Positions 13,416-21,567 of a DNA stretch of 64,000 nt are shown one piece after another; the stretch's first letter is position 1; each line of letters begins with the position of its first letter. A program made the translations under genes and the position numbers. Below the pieces are notes generated by a model, which saw only the letters and a list, made by a program, of their open reading frames with translations, was not told where the DNA came from and searched no databases. Source of the stretch: Cellulomonas denverensis (GTDB lineage Bacteria > Actinomycetota > Actinomycetes > Actinomycetales > Cellulomonadaceae). The DNA lies in contig NZ_JAAXOX010000002.1 of NCBI RefSeq assembly GCF_012396125.1, positions 310,001 to 374,000 on the forward strand, written 5' to 3'.

Positions 13416-14282
13416 ATGAGCACCGACGGTAGTCAGTATCCGGACCCGTTCGGCACCACCCCGCCGACCGGGTCCACCCCGTCCACCCCGCCCAGCGCCC
13501 CGCAGTACGGCAGCGGGTCCGGCTCGCAGTACCCCGGCGCCCCCGTGCCGCCGGCGGACGGGTACGGCTCCCAGTACCCGGGCGCACCGGTGCCGCCCGC
13601 GCCCGGCTACGGCGCACCGCAGTACGGCACCCCCGGTCAGCCGCCGTACACCCCGGCCCCCGGTCAGCCGGGCTACGGCCCGCAGACCCCCACCGACGGC
13701 GTCTCCATCGCCTCGCTGGTCGCCGGTGTGCTCGGCACCGGTGTGATCGCGCTGGTGCTCGGCATCATCGGCCTGCGCCGCACCAAGGACGGCCAGCGCA
13801 AGGGCCGCGGCTTCGCGATCGCCGGGACCATCCTCGGCGGGCTCGGCCTGATCGGTCTGATCGTCACCATCACCCTGGTGGTCCTGGCGGCCGCCGCGGC
13901 GAACAACCACCTGGACGAGCTGCGGGCCGACTGTGCGTCCGGCGACCTGGCCGCCTGCGACGACCTCTACTACGACGCGCCGCGCGGGTCGGACGACGAG
14001 GACTTCGGCAACACCTGCGGTGGGCTGTCCGACGAGGACTACTACGGCTCCTGCGACTACCTCTTCGACCCGGACGGCGACGGCGCGGAGGGCCAGGCGA
14101 TCGAGGAGGACCCCGACACCTACGGCGACGACCCCGAGCTGGACGCGCTCTGGGACTCGTGCGCCGCGGGTGACATGGGCGCCTGCGACGACCTGTACTA
14201 CGAGTCGCCCTTCGGGTCGGAATACGAGAACTTCGGCGACACCTGCGGCAACCGCGAGGACGGCAACAGCTTCTGCGACTGA
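13416..14282 (+). CDS. DUF4190-like membrane protein with two four-cysteine repeats (member C)
   Basis: 288 residues. Residues 1-95 are Pro/Gly/Tyr/Gln-rich with two SQYPGAPVPP copies. Two membrane helices follow (about 97-120 VSIASLVAGVLGTGVIALVL; about 132-161 with AIAGTILGGLGLIGLIV) separated by the basic loop GLRRTKDGQRKGRG. The ectodomain has two units: LRADCASGDLAACDDLY...TCGG...SC, then YGDDPELDALWDSC, MGACDDLYYESP, DTCGNR and a final FC. The second unit is nearly identical in pattern to the last unit of member D. Start ATG 13416 has AGGAG (13402-13406) at good spacing. A TAACGT box near 13356 is a candidate -10. Function unknown. Confidence 0.82.
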   Translation: MSTDGSQYPDPFGTTPPTGSTPSTPPSAPQYGSGSGSQYPGAPVPPADGYGSQYPGAPVPPAPGYGAPQYGTPGQPPYTPAPGQPGYGPQTPTDGVSIASLVAGVLGTGVIALVLGIIGLRRTKDGQRKGRGFAIAGTILGGLGLIGLIVTITLVVLAAAAANNHLDELRADCASGDLAACDDLYYDAPRGSDDEDFGNTCGGLSDEDYYGSCDYLFDPDGDGAEGQAIEEDPDTYGDDPELDALWDSCAAGDMGACDDLYYESPFGSEYENFGDTCGNREDGNSFCD

Positions 14283-14301
14283 CCCCGCATCCCGCACGTC
14301 T

Positions 14302-14338
14302 CCCGGCGCGCCCGTCCACCCCGGACGGGCGCGCCGGG
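14302..14338 (+). terminator. Terminator hairpin after member C
   Basis: A 16-bp perfect stem CCCGGCGCGCCCGTCC/GGACGGGCGCGCCGGG with a 5-nt loop lies 20 nt after the stop and just before the GH15 start. Confidence 0.88.
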
Positions 14339-14360
14339 CCGTTGTGGGCAGGATGAGGGC

Positions 14361-16169
14361 ATGCCCGCAGCCTCCCCCACCCCGATCGGCGACTACGCGG
14401 TGCTCGGCGACGGCCGGACCGCGGCGCTGATCTCGCGCGCCGGATCGGTGGACTGGTGGTGCCCGCCGCGCTTCGACGCCGCCGCCTGCTTCGCCGCGCT
14501 GCTCGGTGGGCCGGAGCACGGCCACTGGTCGCTGGAGGCCCCGGAGGCGACCGAGCGGCACCGGCGCTGGCACGGCGACTCGCTGGTCCTCCAGACCACG
14601 GTGCGGACCCCGACCGGGGTCGCGGTGCTGACCGACGCGCTGCCGGCCCGCCCGGACGGTGCGGAGATCGTGCGCCGGATCCGGGTCACCGAGGGCCGGG
14701 TGCGGTTCCGGCACGAGTGGGTGGTCCGCTTCGGCTACGGCGCGGTCCAGCCGTGGGTGCACCGGATCACCGACCGGCACGGCGGCGCGATCCAGGCGGT
14801 CGCCGGGCCGGACCGCCTGGTGCTGCGCGGCAGCCGGCTGCCCGCACCGGTGCGCTCCGGGGTGCCGGCCCACCGCGACGAGTTCACCGTCGAGGCCGGG
14901 CAGGAGGAGCACTGGTCGCTGGTCTGGACCCCGTCCTGGCAGCCGGTACCCCGTCCGGCCGACGACCTGGCCGAGCTCAGCACCGCGGAGGACGACTGGG
15001 GGCGCTGGGCCCGACGCGGTCACTACCGGGGCTCCTACCGCGAGGAGGTGGTGCGCTCCCTACTGGTGCTGCGGATGCTCACCGACCGGGACACCGGCGG
15101 GATCGTGGCGGCGGCGACCACCTCCTTGCCCGAGGACCCGGGCGGCGTGCGCAACTGGGACTACCGGTTCTGCTGGCTCCGGGACGCCGCGATGACCCTG
15201 CAGGCACTGCTGGAACACGGCTACCGGGAGGAGGCCGGCGCCTGGCGGCAGTGGCTGTTGCGGGCGGTGGCCGGGGACCCCGCCGACCTGCAGATCGTCT
15301 ACGGCGTGGACGGGCGTCGCGACCTGACCGAACGGGCACTCGATCACCTGCCCGGCTACGCGGGGTCCCGGCCGGTGCGGGTCGGCAATGCCGCGGTGGG
15401 CCAGGTGCAGAACGACGTGCTCGGCGAGGTGATGTGCGCCCTCGCACTGGCCCGGGACTGCGGCCTGCGCGAGACCGCGGACTCCTGGTCCCTCCAGTCG
15501 CACCTGGTGGACGCCCTGGCCGGTACCTGGCAGCGACCGGACCGGGGCATCTGGGAGGTCCGCGGCCGCCCGCGGCGGTTCACCCACTCCGCGGTGATGG
15601 CCTGGGCGGCACTCGACCGGGCGGTGCGCGCGGTCACCGACCACGGCCTGCCCGGCCCGGTCGACCGCTGGGCGCAGGTCCGGGACCGGATCCGGGCCGA
15701 GGTGCTCGGCTGGGGCTGGGACGACGAGCTCGGCAGCTTCGTGCAGTCCGCGGGGGTCCGGCACACCGATGCGGCGCTGCTGCAACTCGCCCAGGTCGGC
15801 TTCCTGGCCCCCGACGACCCGCGGATGACCGGGACGGTCGCAGCGATCCGCGCGGAGCTGGAGGTCTCCCCCGGCCTGCTGCTGCGCTACCGCACCGACC
15901 GGGCCGACGACGGGTTGCCGGGCACCGAGCACCCGTTCCTGGCCTGCTCCGGCTGGCTCGCCGACGCACTGGCCCGGCAGGGTGACGTCACGGGCGCCGA
16001 CCAGGTGCTGAGCCGGCTCACCGGCCTGGCCACCGACCTCGGGCTGCTCGCCGAGGAGTACGACCCCCGCACCGGCCGGATGATCGGCAACATCCCGCAG
16101 GCACTGTCCCACCTCGCCTTCGTCCGCGCCGTCCACCAACACGACCTCGCCACCGGAGCCACCCGATGA
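14361..16169 (+). CDS. Glycoside hydrolase family 15 protein (glucoamylase/trehalase type)
   Basis: 602 residues, typical for bacterial GH15 enzymes that invert alpha-glucosidic bonds. The N-terminal beta-sandwich begins PIGDYAVLGDGRTAALIS; DWWCPPRFD is a conserved block near residue 31. The (alpha/alpha)6 domain holds the general-acid region NWDYRFCWLRDAAMTL (about 266-281), and the general-base region EEYDPRTGRMIGNIPQA lies near 568-584. No signal peptide is visible, so it is probably cytoplasmic. Actinobacterial relatives include trehalases and glucan hydrolases, so the substrate (trehalose, isomaltose-type or dextrin) is not decided by sequence. It overlaps the metallo-hydrolase gene by ATGA. 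Confidence 0.88.
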   Translation: MPAASPTPIGDYAVLGDGRTAALISRAGSVDWWCPPRFDAAACFAALLGGPEHGHWSLEAPEATERHRRWHGDSLVLQTTVRTPTGVAVLTDALPARPDGAEIVRRIRVTEGRVRFRHEWVVRFGYGAVQPWVHRITDRHGGAIQAVAGPDRLVLRGSRLPAPVRSGVPAHRDEFTVEAGQEEHWSLVWTPSWQPVPRPADDLAELSTAEDDWGRWARRGHYRGSYREEVVRSLLVLRMLTDRDTGGIVAAATTSLPEDPGGVRNWDYRFCWLRDAAMTLQALLEHGYREEAGAWRQWLLRAVAGDPADLQIVYGVDGRRDLTERALDHLPGYAGSRPVRVGNAAVGQVQNDVLGEVMCALALARDCGLRETADSWSLQSHLVDALAGTWQRPDRGIWEVRGRPRRFTHSAVMAWAALDRAVRAVTDHGLPGPVDRWAQVRDRIRAEVLGWGWDDELGSFVQSAGVRHTDAALLQLAQVGFLAPDDPRMTGTVAAIRAELEVSPGLLLRYRTDRADDGLPGTEHPFLACSGWLADALARQGDVTGADQVLSRLTGLATDLGLLAEEYDPRTGRMIGNIPQALSHLAFVRAVHQHDLATGATR

Positions 16170-16771
16170 TCCAGTCCCTGTCCGTCGGACCGATGGACAA
16201 CAACGCCTACCTGCTCACCTGCCCCGGCACCGGGGAGCAGCTCCTGGTCGACGCGGCCGCCGAGCCCGCCCGGCTGCTGGACCTGATCGGCGACCGCGGC
16301 CTGTCCGGGGTGGTGACCACGCACCGCCACGCCGACCACCTGGGCGCGCTCGCCGCCGTGCTGGCCGCCACCGGTGCCGGCTCCTGGGCCGGCGAGCCCG
16401 ACGCCGCGGCGATCGCCGAGGCTGCCGGGATACCGCTGCCCCGCCCGCTGCGGCACGGTGACCACCTGGCCGTCGGCACCCTCGACCTGGAGGTGATCGC
16501 GCTGCGCGGGCACACCCCCGGGTCCATCGCGCTGGCCTGCACCGACCCGGCGGACCGCACCGTGCACCTGTTCACCGGCGACTCGCTGTTCCCCGGCGGT
16601 CCGGGCAAGACCCACACACCGGAGGATTTCCGGTCCCTGATGACCGACCTGGAGGACCGGGTGTTCGGCCGCTTCGACGACGACACCGTGGTGCATCCCG
16701 GCCACGGACTGACGACCACCCTGGGCGCCGAGCGCGGGTCGATCCCGGCCTGGTGGGCGCGCGGATGGTGA
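16166..16771 (+). CDS. MBL-fold metallo-hydrolase (glyoxalase II-like)
   Basis: 201 residues with the metallo-beta-lactamase fold signature THRHADHLG (His53, His55, Asp57, His58), a downstream HTPGS, TGDSLFPGG (metal Asp) and VHPGHG (last His). Such small hydrolases usually cleave thioesters such as S-lactoylglutathione or mycothiol analogues, or are generic esterases; the substrate here is unknown. The ATGA overlap with the GH15 gene shows co-translation. MBL genes are commonly found near uvrA in actinobacteria, so it may be an ancestral neighbour. Confidence 0.88.
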   Translation: MIQSLSVGPMDNNAYLLTCPGTGEQLLVDAAAEPARLLDLIGDRGLSGVVTTHRHADHLGALAAVLAATGAGSWAGEPDAAAIAEAAGIPLPRPLRHGDHLAVGTLDLEVIALRGHTPGSIALACTDPADRTVHLFTGDSLFPGGPGKTHTPEDFRSLMTDLEDRVFGRFDDDTVVHPGHGLTTTLGAERGSIPAWWARGW

Positions 16772-16894
16772 ACCGGGGGCCCGACCCGCTCGAGTGAGGC
16801 CCGGTCGCCGCTCCGTGGCTGGGATGGTGGCCGATTCACACCGTCTGCCATAGTGGCGAGGATTCTGTGTCCAGTCCCCGCCCAGGAGTCTCCT

Positions 16895-18166
16895 ATGTCC
16901 ACCGACGACGGCACCACCCGCCCCGAGGGTTCGTCGCAGCCCGACTCGGAGACGTGGCCGAGCAGCGCCTCCCCCGACGCCCCCACCGAGCGGCTGTCCA
17001 CCTCCGCCTGGGGCACGCCCGGCTCCGAGGCGCCCACCGCGGCCTACGGGACGCCCGGCTACGGCCAGCCCGGTTCCGAGGCCCCGACCGCCGCCTACGG
17101 GACGCCCGGCTACGGCCAGCCCGGTTCCGAGGCGCCCACCGCCGCCTACGGCACGCCCGGCTACGGCCAGCAGCCGTCGGGCGAGCCGACCGCGGCCTAC
17201 GGCACGCCGGGCTACGGCCAGCAGCCCGCCTCCGGCTACGGCCAGCAGCCCGCCACGTCGGAGTACGGCACCGGCTACGGGCAGTCCACGGCGGGCGGGT
17301 ACGGCGCGGGCTACGGCCAGTCCGCCGCCTCCGGTTCGCCGGCCGGCTACCCCGGCGGCTACGGCGGCACCGGTGACGGCTCCGGCGCGCCCGGGTACGC
17401 GGGCTCCGGCTACGGTGCCCCGCCGGCCCCGGGCTACGGCCAGCAGCCCGGCTACTCCGCCCCGCCGCCCGCGGGTGGCCAGCCGCCGTACGGCGCCCCG
17501 GGTGGTGGCTACCCGGGCTACGCCCCCTACCCCGGGCCCACCAACACCGCCGGGTGGGACGGCCCGTCGATCGGCGCGCTGGCCACCGGCGTGGTCGGCC
17601 TGGCGATCGTGCCGCTGGTCCTGGGCATCATCGGCCTGCGCCGCACCACGAAGAACGGCACCCAGGGCAAGTGGATGGCCATCGTCGGCATCGTGCTCGG
17701 TGCGCTCCAGGTGGTCGGGTACCTCACCCTGGCACTGGTGCTCATCCTGGTCGTGAACCCGCGGGTGCAGGAGCAGCGCGCGGAGCTGGACCGGCTCTGG
17801 GACGGCTGTGCCGCCGGGGTGATGGCGGACTGCGACGACCTCTACTACGAGTCGGACTACGACTCGCCGGAGGAGGAGTTCGCCGAGACCTGCGGTGGTA
17901 TCACCACCTACTCCGGGGGTTCGTGCTACCTGCTCGAGGAGCAGGACACCACCGATGACGGCGACACCGGCACCGGAACCAGCGTCGAGCCCGACACTTA
18001 CGGGGACGATCCTGAGTTGGATGCGTTGTGGGACGCCTGCGAGGCCGGTGACGGCCAGGCGTGCGACGACCTGTACTGGGAGTCGCCGCTGGGCTCCGAC
18101 TACGAGGACTTCGCCAGCACCTGTGGCAACCGCACCACCGATGCGGTGTTCTGCGCCGACATGTGA
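16895..18166 (+). CDS. DUF4190-like membrane protein with two four-cysteine repeats (member D)
   Basis: 423 residues. The first 220 are low complexity: four tandem 17-residue copies of GSEAPTAAYGTPGYGQP, then further GYGQ-rich sequence with almost no charge. Two membrane helices follow (about 226-249 IGALATGVVGLAIVPLVLGI; about 260-288 including AIVGIVLGALQVVGYL). The ectodomain has units LDRLWDGCAAGVMADCDDLY...TCGG...SC and YGDDPELDALWDAC, GQACDDLY, STCGNR and FC. Start ATG 16895 has CAGGAG upstream. It begins 123 bp after the MBL gene and has its own terminator. Function unknown; same architecture as members B, C and E. Confidence 0.82.
   Translation: MSTDDGTTRPEGSSQPDSETWPSSASPDAPTERLSTSAWGTPGSEAPTAAYGTPGYGQPGSEAPTAAYGTPGYGQPGSEAPTAAYGTPGYGQQPSGEPTAAYGTPGYGQQPASGYGQQPATSEYGTGYGQSTAGGYGAGYGQSAASGSPAGYPGGYGGTGDGSGAPGYAGSGYGAPPAPGYGQQPGYSAPPPAGGQPPYGAPGGGYPGYAPYPGPTNTAGWDGPSIGALATGVVGLAIVPLVLGIIGLRRTTKNGTQGKWMAIVGIVLGALQVVGYLTLALVLILVVNPRVQEQRAELDRLWDGCAAGVMADCDDLYYESDYDSPEEEFAETCGGITTYSGGSCYLLEEQDTTDDGDTGTGTSVEPDTYGDDPELDALWDACEAGDGQACDDLYWESPLGSDYEDFASTCGNRTTDAVFCADM
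17021..17224 (+). repeat. Four tandem 51-bp coding repeats in member D
   Basis: Copies start at 17021, 17072, 17123 and 17174, exactly 51 bp apart. The first three differ at only a few third positions; the fourth has a changed beginning (PSGEP for GSEAP). Each encodes a 17-residue Pro/Gly/Tyr/Gln unit. Near-identity of the copies suggests recent expansion and possible copy-number variation between strains. Confidence 0.85.
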
Positions 18167-18175
18167 CGGCGGGGT

Positions 18176-18214
18176 CCGAGGGGGTCGGATGACGTGGTCG
18201 TCCGGCCCCCTCGG
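18176..18214 (+). terminator. Terminator hairpin after member D
   Basis: CCGAGGGGG/CCCCCTCGG with inner CGGA/TCCG and GAC/GTC stems, starting 9 nt after the stop codon. A TAGCGT box at 18222-18227 just beyond it may be the -10 of member E. Confidence 0.75.
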
Positions 18215-18258
18215 CGCACCGTAGCGTCACCGCACCGCCCGCCCCCCACGGAGGAATG

Positions 18259-19074
18259 ATGTCCGGCTACCCGCTCCCGGCGCCGCCGATGGCCTTCCCA
18301 CCGCCGGCGCCCCGCGCGCCGCGGGACGGCCGTGGCGTGGCCGCGTTGCTGACCGGGCTGCTCGGGTTGGGGCCGGTGGCGATCGCGCTGGGTGCCTCCG
18401 CGGTGCGGCACCGGCGACGGGCGCACGGCATCGGGTCCGGGATGGGCCTGACCGGGATCATCCTCGGCAGCCTGCAGACCCTGCTGTACATCCTGATCGT
18501 GGTGGTCGCGCTGGGGGTGACCGCGGCCGGCAACACCGAGCGTGCCGAGCTGCGCGCCTCCTGCGCCGAGGGCGAGATGGCCGCCTGCGACGACCTGTAC
18601 TGGGGTTCGCCGGTGCACTCCGACGACGAGGCCTTCGGGGCGAGCTGCGCGGGCCGGCGCGCCGCCAGCTCACCGGGGACCTGCCTCGACGCCGAGGGCG
18701 GCAGCGTCATCCCGCTGTCCTACGGCGACGACCCGGTGCTGGACGGGCTGTGGGACTCCTGCGAGGCGGGCGACCTCGCATCCTGCGACGACCTGTACGC
18801 CCAGTCCCCGAGTGACAGCGAGTACCTGGAGTTCGGCGGCAGTTGCGGCGACCGTGGCAACGACTCCCGGTGGTGCGTGAACCAGCCGGGCGACGACCCG
18901 GAGCTGGACGAACGGTACGAGGCCTGCACCGCGGGCGACTGGGAGGCCTGCGACCAGCTGTACCAGTACTCCCGGCCGGGCAGCGTGTACGAGGAGTACG
19001 GCGACACCTGCGGCAACCGCACGGACGGCGGCGAGTGGTGCACCGAGGTGCCGGGCCTGGACCCGAACGTCTGA
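18259..19074 (+). CDS. DUF4190-like membrane protein with three four-cysteine repeats (member E)
   Basis: 271 residues. The cytoplasmic tail is short and Pro-rich (about 23 residues), followed by two membrane helices (about 26-49 and 60-90) with the basic loop RHRRRAHG. The ectodomain has three units: RASCAEGEMAACDDLY...SCAG...TC; YGDDPVLDGLWDSC, ASCDDLY, GSCGDR, WC; and DDPELDERYEAC, WEACDQLY, DTCGNR, WC. ATG 18259 is preferred because GGAGG (18250-18254) is 4 nt upstream; ATG 18256 is too close. It ends 1 bp from the convergent acyl-CoA dehydrogenase stop, with no terminator in between. Function unknown. Confidence 0.8.
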   Translation: MSGYPLPAPPMAFPPPAPRAPRDGRGVAALLTGLLGLGPVAIALGASAVRHRRRAHGIGSGMGLTGIILGSLQTLLYILIVVVALGVTAAGNTERAELRASCAEGEMAACDDLYWGSPVHSDDEAFGASCAGRRAASSPGTCLDAEGGSVIPLSYGDDPVLDGLWDSCEAGDLASCDDLYAQSPSDSEYLEFGGSCGDRGNDSRWCVNQPGDDPELDERYEACTAGDWEACDQLYQYSRPGSVYEEYGDTCGNRTDGGEWCTEVPGLDPNV

Positions 19075-19075
19075 C

Positions 19076-20215
19076 TCAGGCGGGGCCGAGCAGGACGTTC
19101 GCCACCGTCGCGTGCGCCGACTCGTCGTCCGAGGGGTGGAACAGGCCCGCCAGCACATCCCGATACAGCCGGCCGAGCTCGTTCCCGGCGAAGTAGGTCC
19201 CGCCACCGCTGACCCGGATCGCGCGATCGACCACCTCACGGGCGGTCTCGGTGGCGCGGACCTTGAGCCCGACCACCTGGGCGAACCACTGGCCGCCGTG
19301 GTCGAACCCGTGGTCGACGTCCCGGGCCAGCGACCACACCTGCGGCTCGATGCCCTGCTGCAGGATCCCGGCGTCGGCCACTCGCCACCGGATGTCCGGG
19401 TCGGTGGCGTAGCTGGCGCCGTCCCGCTTCATCGACGTCCGGCGGTGGGCGGCGGCGACCGCCAGCTCCAGTGCGCGGCGGCCGATGCCGGTGTACACGG
19501 CGGCGAGCAGGATCTCGAACACCTGGAACAGCCGCAGGATGTACGGGTCGGCGCTGGGTCCCACCGGCAGGATCCGGACCATCCGATCGGGCCGGGCCAG
19601 GGCGCCGTCCAGCACGGTGGTACAGCTCTGGGTGGCGCGCATGCCCAGGGTGTCCCAGTCGTCCTTGCTGGTCGCACCGCCGTCCTCCCGGGCCACCACG
19701 CCGTGCACCAGCACCGGTCGATCGGGGTCGGAGTCGTCGCGCCCGAAGGTCGCCAGCCGGGTCCAGGCCGGGGACAGCGAGGTGAAGATCTTGGTCCCGG
19801 TAAACCGGTAGCCGCCGTCGTCCTGGCGCTCGGCCCGGGTGCGGGAGTCGAACATCACCAGGTCGTTGCCGCCCTCGGAGTTGCCGAAGGCGAAGACCTC
19901 CCCGGCGGCGGCCTCCTCCAGGATGAACCGCAACGAGTCGTCGCCGGAGCGGTGCAGCAGGGCGGCGATCCCGGTGACCACCAGGTGCATGTTCACCGAC
20001 AGGGCGGTCGCCGGTGCGGCACCGGCCAACCGGGCCTGCTCCCGGGCGACGTCCTCCAGGCTCAGGTCCGCACCACCGAGCGCCGCCGGCACGAAGGCGG
20101 TCAGGTACCCGGCGGCCCTCAGGTCGGCCAGGTCGTCGTGCGGGAAGGTGTTGTCCCGGTCATGCACCGCGGCCCGGGCGGCGACGTCGGCCAGGAGCTG
20201 CTCGCTGAGGATCAT
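19076..20215 (-). CDS. Acyl-CoA dehydrogenase family protein
   Basis: FAD-dependent acyl-CoA dehydrogenase superfamily, 379 residues. The N-terminal helical domain contains GYLTAFVPAALGGADLS; the beta domain has FGNSEGGNDL and GYRFTGTKIFTSLSPAW; the C-terminal domain has YTGIGRRALELAVAAAHRR and the terminal IRVSGGGTYF. No enoyl-CoA hydratase or other beta-oxidation gene is nearby, so the substrate is unknown and a flavin monooxygenase-like role is possible. ATG 20215 is used; an upstream GTG at 20224 adds three residues. Divergent from the YciI gene and convergent with member E. Confidence 0.85.
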   Translation of the reverse strand: MILSEQLLADVAARAAVHDRDNTFPHDDLADLRAAGYLTAFVPAALGGADLSLEDVAREQARLAGAAPATALSVNMHLVVTGIAALLHRSGDDSLRFILEEAAAGEVFAFGNSEGGNDLVMFDSRTRAERQDDGGYRFTGTKIFTSLSPAWTRLATFGRDDSDPDRPVLVHGVVAREDGGATSKDDWDTLGMRATQSCTTVLDGALARPDRMVRILPVGPSADPYILRLFQVFEILLAAVYTGIGRRALELAVAAAHRRTSMKRDGASYATDPDIRWRVADAGILQQGIEPQVWSLARDVDHGFDHGGQWFAQVVGLKVRATETAREVVDRAIRVSGGGTYFAGNELGRLYRDVLAGLFHPSDDESAHATVANVLLGPA

Positions 20216-20238
20216 GCCGCCCACCCTGCCATCGCCAG

Positions 20239-20244
20239 TACCGT
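20239..20244 (+). promoter_or_regulatory. Leaderless -10 box of the YciI gene
   Basis: TACCGT, then 6 nt, then ATG at 20251, with no Shine-Dalgarno. Same hexamer and spacing as the OsmC gene. Confidence 0.55.
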
Positions 20245-20250
20245 GGCGCC

Positions 20251-20538
20251 ATGACCCTCTACGCCGTGCAGTACCACTACGACCAGCGCGCCGACCTCCA
20301 GGCCGAGGTCCGGCCGAGCCACCGGGAGTACCTCAGCGGCGTGGCCGACGCCGGGCAGCTGCTCGGCTCCGGGCCCTATCTGGCCGGCGACCCCGGGGCA
20401 CTGCTGGTGTTCCGCGTCGCGGACCGTGCCGAGCTGGACCGGCTGCTGGCCGCCGACCCGTTCGCCGCCGCCGGGGTGATCGCCCGCACCGAGGTCCGGG
20501 AGTGGAACCTGATCATGGGCCCCTGGGCGCAGGGCTGA
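20251..20538 (+). CDS. YciI-family protein
   Basis: 95 residues with a ferredoxin-like alpha/beta pattern: MTLYAVQYHYDQRADL, RPSHREYL, GPYLAGDPGALLVFRV, LLAADPFAAAGVIARTEVREWN. The His in the RPSHREYL block and the Asp in the ADPFAAAGV block fit the conserved pair of the family. YciI proteins are small, mostly uncharacterised dehydratase-like or structural domains. Monocistronic between acyl-CoA dehydrogenase (divergent) and terC (convergent). Confidence 0.85.
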   Translation: MTLYAVQYHYDQRADLQAEVRPSHREYLSGVADAGQLLGSGPYLAGDPGALLVFRVADRAELDRLLAADPFAAAGVIARTEVREWNLIMGPWAQG

Positions 20539-20557
20539 TCCCCCGCGCGACTCGTGA

Positions 20558-21559
20558 TCAGCGGTCGGCGGTCACCCGGCGCTCGTCCCGCCGGGAGGCT
20601 GCCACGCTGGTCAGGGCGGTGACCCCGAGGATCACCACGATCACCGCCAGCGACACCCAGGTCGGCGGTTCGGGCGCCCACGGCACCGGCTCGCCGCCAT
20701 TGATGAACGGCAGGGCGTTCTCGGCCAGCGCCTGCAGCACCAGCTTCACGCCGATGAAGCCGAGCAACACGCCCAGGCCGATGTTGAGATACCGCAGCCG
20801 GGTCAGCAGCCCGCCGAGCAGGAAGTACAGCTGGCGCAGGCCCATCAGCGCGAAGACGTTCGCCATCAGCACCAGATACGGCTCGCGGGTGACTCCGAAC
20901 ACCGCCGGGATCGAGTCGAAGGCGAACAGCAGGTCGGTGGCGCCGATCGCGACCAGCACCAGCAGCATCGGGGTGACCACCCGGCGGCCGTCGATCCGGG
21001 CGGTCAGGTGCACGCCGTCGAACCGGTCGGTGGTCGGCAGCACCCGCTGCACCAGGCGCACCAGGGCCGGCGGCGTGTAGTCGTCCTCCTCCGCGTCGTC
21101 ACCGACACCCTCCCGGGCGACCTTCACCGCGGTCCAGATCAGGAACACGCCGAACAGGTAGAACACCCAGGAGAAGTGCGCGATCACGGTCGCCCCGAGC
21201 GCGATGAAGATCCCGCGGAACACCAGCGCCAGGATGATGCCGACCAGCAGGGCGGTCTGCTGGTACTGCCGGGGCACCGCGAACCGGGTCATGATCAGCA
21301 GGAAGACGAACAGGTTGTCCACCGACAGCGAGTACTCGGTGAGCCAGCCGGCCACGAACTCGCCCGCCGGTGCCGTGCCCCAGGTCAGGGCGACGACACC
21401 GGCGAAGACGATCGCCAGGCCGATGTACACCCCCAGGTAGCGCAGGCACTCCGCGGTGCTGGGCACGTGCGGCCGCCGCCCGACCACCGCGACATCGACG
21501 AAGAGCACCGCCAGGGCGAGTCCGATCGACACGCCCCAGACCAGGGGTGAGACATCCAT
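20558..21559 (-). CDS. TerC-family membrane protein (second of two)
   Basis: 333 residues with about nine membrane helices. TerC-specific motifs: YSLSVDNLFVFLLIMTRF (about 80-97), AIGATDLLFAFDSIPAVFG (about 206-224) and NVFALMGLRQLYFLLGGLL. The membrane aspartates in SVDN, TDLLFAFDS and similar positions are typical for metal export. Family members export Mn2+ or are linked to tellurite resistance and metallation of secreted proteins. It starts 8 bp after the upstream terC paralogue on the same strand, so it shares the riboswitch-controlled mRNA but has only a distant AAGGAG before its ATG. Confidence 0.93.
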   Translation of the reverse strand: MDVSPLVWGVSIGLALAVLFVDVAVVGRRPHVPSTAECLRYLGVYIGLAIVFAGVVALTWGTAPAGEFVAGWLTEYSLSVDNLFVFLLIMTRFAVPRQYQQTALLVGIILALVFRGIFIALGATVIAHFSWVFYLFGVFLIWTAVKVAREGVGDDAEEDDYTPPALVRLVQRVLPTTDRFDGVHLTARIDGRRVVTPMLLVLVAIGATDLLFAFDSIPAVFGVTREPYLVLMANVFALMGLRQLYFLLGGLLTRLRYLNIGLGVLLGFIGVKLVLQALAENALPFINGGEPVPWAPEPPTWVSLAVIVVILGVTALTSVAASRRDERRVTADR

Positions 21560-21567
21560 GCGGTGGG

